A stretch of 45,544 bases of DNA from Planctomycetota bacterium (GTDB lineage: Bacteria > Planctomycetota > UBA1135): positions 1-45,544 of the forward strand of contig PAHY01000048.1 of assembly GCA_002705055.1 (NCBI GenBank). The letters run 5' to 3'. A program made the translations under genes and the position numbers. The first letter of the stretch is position 1, and the number at the start of each line of letters is the position of its first letter. Shown piece by piece: positions 1 through 9,257 of the stretch. The notes under the pieces were generated by a model. The model was not told where the DNA came from. It saw nothing but the letters and a program-made list of their open reading frames with translations, and ran no database searches.

Positions 1-44
1 CCTGCGGGGCCGATTCCGCTCCGCTCCATCAGCCCCGCAGGGGC
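1..44. repeat. Inverted repeat / possible terminator hairpin at window edge
   Basis: A perfect 10-bp inverted repeat (CCTGCGGGGC at 1-10, GCCCCGCAGG at 32-41) is seen, and the right arm is itself a short palindrome (GCCCC-GCA-GGGGC, 32-44). It lies downstream of the leftward icd operon, so it could be its terminator, but no T-run follows and sequence beyond the window is missing. From 45 to 91 I see nothing else recognisable. Confidence 0.45.
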
Positions 45-91
45 TCGTTACCCAGTCAAGTGTCACCTTGCTAGGTGTACGGAGAATGGGG

Positions 92-181
92 TCAGGCCAC
101 CAGCAGCGAGAGGCTTCCCCGCATCAGCTCGGTGCCAGCCACCACAGTGGCCGTCAGGATAATGAGGAACAAGGGGATCAT
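92..181 (-). CDS. 29-residue hydrophobic peptide, coupled to the upstream membrane gene
   Basis: This very small frame starts with an ATG that overlaps the TGA stop of the preceding 211-residue gene as ATGA (178-181), the arrangement used for translational coupling elsewhere in this window. The product is a single hydrophobic segment (MIPLFLIILTATVVAG) followed by a short tail (TELMRGSLSLLVA), consistent with a one-pass membrane miniprotein. No family is recognised. A chance ORF is possible because the frame is short; the exact overlap is the main argument for it. Confidence 0.4.
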   Translation of the reverse strand: MIPLFLIILTATVVAGTELMRGSLSLLVA

Positions 182-813
182 GCTTTGCGTTCGTCCTGGC
201 GCACCGCTTCAAGCAGTTGCATCAGGAACTGCATTCCGAACTGAAACGGCGCGCCCGACCCGAGTCGGCGTGCCGGGTGATAGAACCACACTTCGACCCC
301 GCCGTGCCTGAATTGAGAGTAGCGCAGGGTGTAGAGACTCCGTTCCCACCGCGGGAGGATTTCGGCAAGAAGTCGAAACGGCCAGGCCCATGGCGGGCTC
401 GTGTACCCACCACTTCGCGCATACTCGGCATCGTCTTCGTCGAAAGGCGCCCACCCGATCAGCTGCTTCTGTCGTGCGAGATGAAGGTTTTCATCGATCG
501 GAAGAAAGTGCTGATGCCCTTTCCAGTCGGTTGCGATCACGAAATCACCGGCAATCTTCACCGTGCGACAGCGCAAGAAGGCCGGAAGGCTGTAAAGGTT
601 GGGCATGAGCCAGTAGAAACTCACGATCACATAGCCCCACAACCACCCTTCCGAGAGCCCGGTATCGCTGTAGTCAAACAGGATGCCCGGGCTCGGCGAT
701 TTCGAGTCGATGAGCACCACCCAGCTCAACGGAATCCCGATGAGCAGCAACTTCATCGCCCACGAAAAACGGGAGCTCACCCACAAGCGCTGGGTGAGCT
801 CCCGTTCGTTCAT
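178..813 (-). CDS. Hypothetical membrane protein (211 aa)
   Basis: No family is recognised. The protein has two clear hydrophobic stretches, about residues 19-36 and 58-78, so it is probably a two-pass inner-membrane protein. A soluble C-terminal part rich in Trp, Tyr and Arg follows, including a WPFRLLAEILPRWERSLYTL segment. It lies 9 nt after the isocitrate dehydrogenase stop codon on the same strand and is probably cotranscribed with it, although no functional link is evident. Its stop overlaps the start of a 29-residue peptide. The start at 813 is the first ATG after the icd stop; no good Shine-Dalgarno sequence precedes it. Confidence 0.7.
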   Translation of the reverse strand: MNERELTQRLWVSSRFSWAMKLLLIGIPLSWVVLIDSKSPSPGILFDYSDTGLSEGWLWGYVIVSFYWLMPNLYSLPAFLRCRTVKIAGDFVIATDWKGHQHFLPIDENLHLARQKQLIGWAPFDEDDAEYARSGGYTSPPWAWPFRLLAEILPRWERSLYTLRYSQFRHGGVEVWFYHPARRLGSGAPFQFGMQFLMQLLEAVRQDERKA

Positions 814-822
814 GAGGCGAGT

Positions 823-2265
823 CTACTCGCCTTGGCCGAGGGAGTAGCCCGGCTGGCCGTCGAACTGGTAGAGGTTCTCGGTCTTGATCGCGTCCAGGCC
901 GGCCACGCCGAGGCGCTGCAGCAGGTGGATGATCTGCTCGTTGTTGCCCACGCCGTCGTTGACGATGCGGAAACGGCAGCGCCAGTGGTCGGTGCAGAAG
1001 GTCTCGGGCATGCCGTCCGGGAAGACCTTGACGCCGCGGTTGGTGATCAGGCGCAGCTCGAAGTCCGGGCCGGCCTGTTCCGCCAGGATCTTGCCCAGCA
1101 CGTTCGGGTCGCGATCGGACTCATCCCAGTCGAGGAAGACGTCGACGCCGACGAGCTCCTTCTTCTGCGGGGTGACGCGCTTGACGCCCACCTGGATGCC
1201 CGCGCCGCCGAAGGCGACCGGCTCGAGCTGGTCGGGCTTCTGACCGAGGCGCTCGATGATCGCCTGCGTGAAAGCCTTGCAGCCGACGCGCTCCTTGCTG
1301 GAACCTTCGCGGTAGATGTCGCCGGTGTGGACGCCGTCTTCGAGCGTCTTCAGCCAGGCGTTCATGATGCGCTCGGCGATCTCGCCTTCGCCCAGGTGGA
1401 CGAGCATCATGGCCGCGCCCTGCAGCAGACCCGAGGGGTTCGCCAGGTCCTGGCCGGCGATGTCCGGCGCCGAACCGTGCACCGCTTCGAACATCGAAAC
1501 GCGGTTGCCGATGTTGGCCGAGCCGGCCAGGCCGACCGAACCGCCGACCTCGGCAGCGATGTCGGACAGGATGTCGCCGTAGAGGTTCAGCGACACGACC
1601 ACGTCGAGCATCTCCGGCTTGGCCGCGAGCTTGGCCGCGCCGATGTCGATGATCATGTGCTCGTTCTCGATCTCCGGGTACTCGGCGGCGATCTCGTCGA
1701 ACACCTGGTGGAAGGTGCCATCGGCGAGCTTCATGATGTTGTCCTTGGTCATGCAGGTGACCTTCTTGCGACCGTAGGCGCGCGCGTACTCAAAGGCGTA
1801 GCGCACGATCCGCTCGGTGCCCGGACGGGTGATCAGCTTGAGCACCTGCGCGACCTCCTGGGTCTGGCGGTGCTCGATGCCGGCGTAGAGGTCTTCCTCG
1901 TTCTCGCGCACGATGACCAGGTTGATGGTCGGGTGCGAGTCGGCGACGAAGGGGTAGTAGCTCTTGACCGGGCGGACGTTGGCGTAGAGGTTCAGCGTCT
2001 TGCGGATGGTGACGTTGACGCTCTTGAAGCCCTTGCCCTGCGGGGTGGTGATCGGGCCCTTCAGGAAGCACGCGTTGCTGCGCAGCGTGTCCCAGGCCGA
2101 ATCCGGAATGCCCGAGGTGATCCCCTCCTTATAGAGGGCCTCGCCGACCTCAATGAACTCATACTCGAGCGGTGCGCCCGCCGCGTCGAGGATGTCCAGG
2201 GTGGCCTGCATGATCTCAGGCCCGATGCCGTCGCCGCGCGCGACCGTAATGCGATGCTTCGTCAT
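823..2265 (-). CDS. icd: Isocitrate dehydrogenase, NADP-dependent (long Thermus/Rickettsia-type)
   Basis: Oxidatively decarboxylates isocitrate to 2-oxoglutarate in the TCA cycle, in the cytoplasm. The ORF is open further upstream, but homology begins at MTKHRITVARGDGIGPEIM, so the ATG at 2265 is chosen; GGAAAA lies just upstream of it. Visible family motifs are the substrate region (TPQGKGFKSVNVTIRKTLNL), NEEDLYAGIEH, KDNIMKLADGTF, the metal-binding NLYGDILSD near residue 227 and the coenzyme loop EAVHGSAPDIAG. At 480 residues it has the C-terminal extension (after about residue 330) seen in the Thermus- and Rickettsia-type enzymes and absent from the ~415-residue E. coli type. Cofactor preference is inferred from the family. 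Two small membrane genes follow. Confidence 0.93.
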   Translation of the reverse strand: MTKHRITVARGDGIGPEIMQATLDILDAAGAPLEYEFIEVGEALYKEGITSGIPDSAWDTLRSNACFLKGPITTPQGKGFKSVNVTIRKTLNLYANVRPVKSYYPFVADSHPTINLVIVRENEEDLYAGIEHRQTQEVAQVLKLITRPGTERIVRYAFEYARAYGRKKVTCMTKDNIMKLADGTFHQVFDEIAAEYPEIENEHMIIDIGAAKLAAKPEMLDVVVSLNLYGDILSDIAAEVGGSVGLAGSANIGNRVSMFEAVHGSAPDIAGQDLANPSGLLQGAAMMLVHLGEGEIAERIMNAWLKTLEDGVHTGDIYREGSSKERVGCKAFTQAIIERLGQKPDQLEPVAFGGAGIQVGVKRVTPQKKELVGVDVFLDWDESDRDPNVLGKILAEQAGPDFELRLITNRGVKVFPDGMPETFCTDHWRCRFRIVNDGVGNNEQIIHLLQRLGVAGLDAIKTENLYQFDGQPGYSLGQGE

Positions 2266-2469
2266 GGCTTTTCCAGGGTTCCTCAGGGACCAGGAAGCCG
2301 CATATTGTGCCGTCGCGGAGATTCTCGGATGAGCCAGACTGCCCAATTCGTGGCCCCCTCGGCTCTCACGATGAGGCGAGGAGGATGATCGGAGCTCGAC
2401 CCGGGGGACCACCTATAAAGCCTTGCCCTCCAGCAATTTACGGATTCCTGAAGCGTCTTGACCACGCAA

Positions 2470-2499
2470 TAGAATAAGCCGGGCAGCACTCTTATTCTA
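2470..2499. promoter_or_regulatory. Distal operator-like palindrome upstream of fic
   Basis: A perfect 9-bp inverted repeat is present: TAGAATAAG at 2470-2478 and CTTATTCTA at 2491-2499, with a 12-bp spacer. Its core ATAAG-N12-CTTAT is identical in sequence and spacing to the palindrome next to the fic start. The two centres are exactly 120 bp apart. It is inferred to be a second binding site for the same regulator, possibly the Fic protein's own C-terminal winged-helix domain. Confidence 0.6.
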
Positions 2500-2562
2500 A
2501 GGCCTCTATCCTCGATGATCTGCCTATTCTATCTCTAAGTACATTTAAGAAAGAGGCTTAGG
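2499..2562. repeat. Imperfect stem-loop in the icd-fic intergenic region
   Basis: CTAAGGCCTCTATCCT near 2498-2513 can pair imperfectly with AAGAAAGAGGCTTAG near 2547-2561 across a loop of about 35 nt. No role is known. It lies between the two operator-like palindromes and may simply be part of the regulatory region. The remainder of the 359-bp divergent gap (2266-2624) shows a CACAAT hexamer on the minus strand near 2305-2310 that could be the icd -10 box. Confidence 0.3.
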
Positions 2563-2589
2563 GGCCCGCCTCCTGCACAAATCCCCCCT

Positions 2590-2618
2590 TTGTATAAGAC
2601 TTTGCCGACTCTTATACT
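2590..2618 (+). promoter_or_regulatory. fic promoter, probably giving a leaderless transcript
   Basis: The -10 box TATACT (2613-2618) ends 6 nt before the GTG start at 2625, so the expected transcription start falls on the start codon itself. No Shine-Dalgarno sequence fits between them. The -35 TTGTAT at 2590-2595 is weak but optimally spaced at 17 bp. Confidence 0.55.
2592..2617. promoter_or_regulatory. Proximal operator-like palindrome overlapping the fic promoter
   Basis: A perfect inverted repeat GTATAAGA (2592-2599) / TCTTATAC (2610-2617) contains ATAAG-N12-CTTAT. It covers the span between a weak -35 (TTGTAT, 2590-2595) and a good -10 (TATACT, 2613-2618), 17 bp apart, so a bound protein would block transcription. 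It is the near copy of the palindrome at 2470-2499. Autoregulation by the encoded Fic-wHTH protein is an inference. Confidence 0.65.
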
Positions 2619-2624
2619 TCTTGT

Positions 2625-5802
<3,178 letters not shown>

Positions 5803-5814
5803 TCCGAGATTCTA
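5803..5814 (-). promoter_or_regulatory. -10 box TAGAAT directly upstream of the 140-aa gene / gdhA operon
   Basis: On the minus strand TAGAAT (5814-5809) is followed by 6 nt and then ATG 5802. The predicted transcription start coincides with the A of the start codon. No -35 is convincing. Confidence 0.5.
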
Positions 5815-5859
5815 GGCCCGCGCACGGGTGGACGCGCCGCTCCACGGGTGAAGATCCGC

Positions 5860-5871
5860 TACAACCGGGCC
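5860..5871 (+). promoter_or_regulatory. -10-like box TACAAC directly upstream of the sulfatase gene
   Basis: GCTACAAC (hexamer 5860-5865) ends 6 nt before ATG 5872, again predicting a leaderless message. A similar GCTACAAT lies upstream of the bisphosphate nucleotidase gene at 27390-27397. With the -10 on the other strand at 5809-5814, the 69-bp divergent gap 5803-5871 holds two start-proximal promoters. Confidence 0.45.
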
Positions 5872-7443
5872 ATGACGCGCTGGCTCCTGCTCGCCCCCGC
5901 CCTGACCCTAGCCTGTCAGCCCGCAACGCCCGCGGGCACCGAAGTCGCGCCGCATGCCTCGGCGGCGCGATCCGATGCGCCTGCCCGGCCCAACATCCTG
6001 TTCCTGGCAGTCGACGATCTGCGCCCGGAGCTAGGCTGCTACGGCGCGGGCCACGCGGTGACGCCTGCGCTCGATCGGCTGGCGGCGGAAGGCACTCTGT
6101 TTGAGCGGGCGTACTGTCAATCCGCCGTCTGCAACCCTTCGCGCGCCAGCCTGATGACCGGCCTGCGCCCGGGCACCCTGGGCGTGTTGGATCTGCGCAC
6201 AGAGCTGCGCAAGGTGCAGCCGGAGGTGCTCACGCTGCCGCAGCACTTCCGTCAGCACGGCTACTTCACCGCGAGCATCGGCAAGATCTACCACAACATC
6301 TTCCCGGACGAGCCGTCCTGGGATGAGCGGGCCTATCTGGACGGCTTTCCCTTCGATCCGGACGCGGTTTACCTGGGCGAGGAAGGGCAGGCGATCCAGC
6401 AGCAGCGCATCGCCGCGCGCGCCGAGGCCGGCCGGCCTTTCCGCCCGGATCGCTTCGGCCACATCTACGTGAAGGCGCAGGCGACTGAAGCGCCGGAGGT
6501 GGAAGACAGCGCCTACTACGACGGCGCGCAGACGGATTGGGCGCTCGACAAGCTCGAGCTCCTTGCTGAGTCCGAGCAGCCGTGGTTCCTGGCGGTGGGC
6601 TACTACCGCCCCCACCTTCCGTTCAACGCGCCCAAGAAGTACTGGGATCTCTACGACCCCGCGGCGATTCCGCTGGCGCCGGACCCGGCGCTGCCGCGCG
6701 ACGCGCCGCCGATGGCGATGAACAATCTGCGCGAGCTGCGCGGCTACTCCGACTTCACGCGGTACGGCTTCCCGGCGGATTCCGAAATCTCCGAGGCCGA
6801 GCAGCGCCGCCTGAAGCACGGCTATCTGGCCAGCGTCAGCTACGTCGACGCGCAAATTGGCCGCCTGCTGGATGCGCTCGAGAAGCTGGAGCTTGCCACC
6901 GACACCATCGTCGTGGTCTGGGGCGACCACGGCTGGAAGCTGGGCGAGTATCGAAGCTGGGGGAAGATGACGAACTGCGAGATCGACACGCGCGTGCCGC
7001 TGATCGTGCGCGTGCCGGGGGCCGGAGCGGGGCAGCGGGTGCCCGCCCTGGTCGAGTTCGTCGATCTCTTTCCCACGCTCTGTGAGCTCTCCGGGCTGCC
7101 TGCGCCGCCACAGCTGGAAGGCGTCAGCCTGCGGCCGCAGCTGGAAGACCCTTCGGATCCGGGCAAGGGCTTCGCCATGAGCGAGTACCTACGCAGCGGC
7201 ATCTGGATCGGCCCCACTGGCGAAGCACACCACGGTCGCGCGCTGCGCACCGATCGCTATCGCTACGTCGAATGGACGCGCGTTGCGGATGGCAGCCTGG
7301 CCGGGGTGGAGTTGTATGACCATCAATCGGACCCAGCCGAGAGCGTCAACCTCGCCGGGGCTGCTGAGTACGCGGATGCCCGCGCAAGCCTGCGGGCGCA
7401 GTTCGGGGAACTGTGGGGATCTGATTCCGCAGAATCACGTTAA
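5872..7443 (+). CDS. Exported sulfatase, iduronate-2-sulfatase-like
   Basis: Hydrolyses sulfate esters, probably of a polysaccharide, after conversion of a cysteine to formylglycine. The open frame extends upstream, but the ATG at 5872 begins a signal sequence (MTRWLLLAPALTLACQ) whose Cys may be lipidated although the lipobox is imperfect. The core follows: NILFLAVDDLRPELGCYG with metal-binding aspartates, the modification motif CNPSRASLMTG with Cys87, GKIYHN, a YYRPHLPFNAPKKYW segment typical of the iduronate-2-sulfatase group, and VWGDHGWKLGEY near residue 350. The 523 residues are a normal length. No formylglycine-generating enzyme lies in the window. A secreted oxidoreductase starts 19 nt downstream. 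Confidence 0.9.
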   Translation: MTRWLLLAPALTLACQPATPAGTEVAPHASAARSDAPARPNILFLAVDDLRPELGCYGAGHAVTPALDRLAAEGTLFERAYCQSAVCNPSRASLMTGLRPGTLGVLDLRTELRKVQPEVLTLPQHFRQHGYFTASIGKIYHNIFPDEPSWDERAYLDGFPFDPDAVYLGEEGQAIQQQRIAARAEAGRPFRPDRFGHIYVKAQATEAPEVEDSAYYDGAQTDWALDKLELLAESEQPWFLAVGYYRPHLPFNAPKKYWDLYDPAAIPLAPDPALPRDAPPMAMNNLRELRGYSDFTRYGFPADSEISEAEQRRLKHGYLASVSYVDAQIGRLLDALEKLELATDTIVVVWGDHGWKLGEYRSWGKMTNCEIDTRVPLIVRVPGAGAGQRVPALVEFVDLFPTLCELSGLPAPPQLEGVSLRPQLEDPSDPGKGFAMSEYLRSGIWIGPTGEAHHGRALRTDRYRYVEWTRVADGSLAGVELYDHQSDPAESVNLAGAAEYADARASLRAQFGELWGSDSAESR

Positions 7444-7462
7444 CTCCAAACTATGCTAGGTC

Positions 7463-8620
7463 GTGCGCAACGACCGACGACGTTTTTTGGGCCTCCTCGC
7501 CGCCAGTCCCTGGCTGGTGAGCTGCGCGGCGCGCACGGCGGTTCGGGACGCGCCGGTCGCAGCGCCTCCGACGACGCCGGAGGATCTGTCGGCGCTGGCG
7601 ACTGAGCTCGAGGCCGAGCTCACCGGGCGGGGGTTTGCGCTTCCGGATCTGCGCGAAGAGCGGGTCATCCGGCAGCTCGCCGGCGTCCGCCCGTACCGAC
7701 GTGGCGGGATTCGCGTCGAAGGCGAGAGCCACGGCGGCTTCCCTCTCTTTCACAACTACGGACACGGCGGCGGCGGCCTGACGACCGCCTGGGGCTGCGC
7801 CGAGGAAGTCGCGCGCATGAAGACCATGGCTGGCTTCGTCCGGGGCAGCCGCGTGACCGTGGTCGGCGCCGGAATCATCGGCCTGACGACCGCGCTGCGC
7901 CTGCAGGAGGACGGTCACCGCGTGCGCCTCGTCTTTCGCGAGACCACGCCGCACACCGTGTCCGATGTCGCCGGCGGTCAGTGGGCGCCCTCACTGATGG
8001 CCTGGGGTAGCGGCCCCAGCGCAGGCCCGCGCCGCGATCGCATCCTGCGCGATTCGCTGCGACGCCTGCGCGCGGAGATCGAGCGCGACGTCGGAGTGCG
8101 GGAAGTCCCCAACTTCGTCGCGATGGGTTACGGCGCGTCGGTCGGCAAGATGGCGGGCGAGTACCTGCCCGATGCCACCTGGCACGATGCCATCCCGATC
8201 CGCGGCTTGAAGATGGCCGGAACGCAGGTCGACACCCTGCTGATCGAGCCCAGCCGCTACCTCGCCGCGCTCTGGGAACGCCTGCGCCGCGGCGGCGTCG
8301 AGGAACAGGTCGCCGAGCTTGCTCAGCTGGATGAAGTGCGCCAGTTCGGGGACGACTTCGCGGTGATCGCGACCGGCATGGGCGCGCGTGAGCTCTGCCA
8401 GGACAGCGCGATGCGCCCGATCCGCGGCCAGCTCGTGCTGCTCGAGCCGCAGGATTTGGGCTACCTCTTCAGCCACGCGGGCGGCTACCTCTTTTCACGC
8501 GGCGACGCGCTGGTGCTGGGCGGCACCGTCGAGCGCGATGTCGAGGATCCCACGCCAACGGCAAGTGCGCGCGAGCGGATCCTCAGCCGCCATCGCCGCT
8601 TCTTCGCCCCGCAGGCCTAG
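7463..8620 (+). CDS. Tat-exported FAD-dependent oxidoreductase, D-amino-acid-oxidase family
   Basis: The N-terminus carries a twin-arginine signal (RRRFLGLLAAS) followed by a lipobox (LVSC), so the protein is probably exported folded and anchored as a lipoprotein. An FAD-binding Rossmann motif VVGAGIIGLTTALRLQEDGH lies near residue 135, well after the signal. The C-terminal half shows DAO-type segments (PIRGQLVLLEPQ, YLFSRGDALVLGGT). The family oxidises D-amino acids or related amines to imino acids; the substrate here is unknown. The ~60-residue region between signal and Rossmann core is not recognised. The start is GTG with TATGCT 5 nt upstream. It may be coexpressed with the sulfatase. It shares a CTAG stop overlap with the opposing gene. 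Confidence 0.85.
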   Translation: MRNDRRRFLGLLAASPWLVSCAARTAVRDAPVAAPPTTPEDLSALATELEAELTGRGFALPDLREERVIRQLAGVRPYRRGGIRVEGESHGGFPLFHNYGHGGGGLTTAWGCAEEVARMKTMAGFVRGSRVTVVGAGIIGLTTALRLQEDGHRVRLVFRETTPHTVSDVAGGQWAPSLMAWGSGPSAGPRRDRILRDSLRRLRAEIERDVGVREVPNFVAMGYGASVGKMAGEYLPDATWHDAIPIRGLKMAGTQVDTLLIEPSRYLAALWERLRRGGVEEQVAELAQLDEVRQFGDDFAVIATGMGARELCQDSAMRPIRGQLVLLEPQDLGYLFSHAGGYLFSRGDALVLGGTVERDVEDPTPTASARERILSRHRRFFAPQA

Positions 8621-9030
8621 TCGATGGTCGGCGTGACCGTCCAGCGATGGGCCACGGTGTCGCCCGGGCCATACAAGGTGTAGGTCACCGGCGAACCCTT
8701 CTGGGCGACGCGCGGGTGTTCGAAGCTGATTGTCGGGCCTTTCTCGGTCTGGACCAGCGGGGCGTCGGGCTGCACGCGCGGCGCGCCTTCGCGGACCAGC
8801 CGCAGATCGATCTCCATGCCGCGGTCTTCGATGTCGGCTCCGATGCACGGCTCGATCCGTTCAAAGCGCAGCGTCACACCCATGGTGCTGTCGGTGGGCC
8901 GATGACTCGAGCCCATCTCCAGCAGAAACTCGTCGGCGTGGAGATAGTTCGGGTCGCGCCCGAAGACGAAGTGCGCGACCAGAAAGGCGGCGCCGACCGC
9001 CGCCGCCAGGGTGATCAGCAGGCGCTTCAT
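8617..9030 (-). CDS. Small membrane-anchored protein of unknown function
   Basis: From ATG 9030 the product has 137 residues: an N-terminal membrane anchor or signal (residues 4-23, LLITLAAAVGAAFLVAHFVF) and a small, mostly beta-predicted extracytoplasmic domain. The start overlaps the stop of the upstream 69-residue gene as ATGA (9027-9030), which favours it over the longer frame. It is the last gene of the seven-gene leftward run beginning at 21540. Its stop shares CTAG with the oxidoreductase gene. No family is recognised. Confidence 0.65.
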   Translation of the reverse strand: MKRLLITLAAAVGAAFLVAHFVFGRDPNYLHADEFLLEMGSSHRPTDSTMGVTLRFERIEPCIGADIEDRGMEIDLRLVREGAPRVQPDAPLVQTEKGPTISFEHPRVAQKGSPVTYTLYGPGDTVAHRWTVTPTID

Positions 9031-9236
9031 TCCGGCTGCCCCTCCTTCCTCTCGAGCTGATTCGCCCGCGTGATGAAGACGTACCAGGCCACCAGGTTGC
9101 ACCCCGCCGCCACCAGCATGAGCGGCTGATCCAGGCCGATACCGGCCGTCAGAAAGCAGACCGTGGCAACGAAAAAGCAGACCCCGGCGATGCGAGTGGT
9201 CTTGGAATTCTCGGGACGAGGGCGGGAAGTGGTCAT
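9027..9236 (-). CDS. Two-pass small membrane protein (69 aa)
   Basis: The protein has a short basic N-terminus, then two hydrophobic helices (IAGVCFFVATVCFLTAGI and LMLVAAGCNLVAWYVFI) and a charged C-terminal tail (RANQLERKEGQPE). It is translationally coupled by ATGA to the next gene and lies 21 nt after the giant protein gene that ends at 9258. The function is unknown. Confidence 0.65.
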   Translation of the reverse strand: MTTSRPRPENSKTTRIAGVCFFVATVCFLTAGIGLDQPLMLVAAGCNLVAWYVFITRANQLERKEGQPE

Positions 9237-9257
9237 CAGAAAACGGAAAGCAGCAGC

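Noticed and set aside
217..2388. 723-codon open frame antisense to icd and the 211-residue gene
   Set aside because: It is a shadow frame typical of high-G+C DNA; its translation is Arg/Val/Asp-rich with no domain and runs opposite a clearly recognised enzyme.
2550..2562. 13-nt AAAGAGGCTTAGG shared with the MITE-like element at 33563-33575
   Set aside because: An exact 13-mer repeat is expected several times by chance in 45 kb, and the flanking sequence does not match, so it is not evidence of a second element copy.
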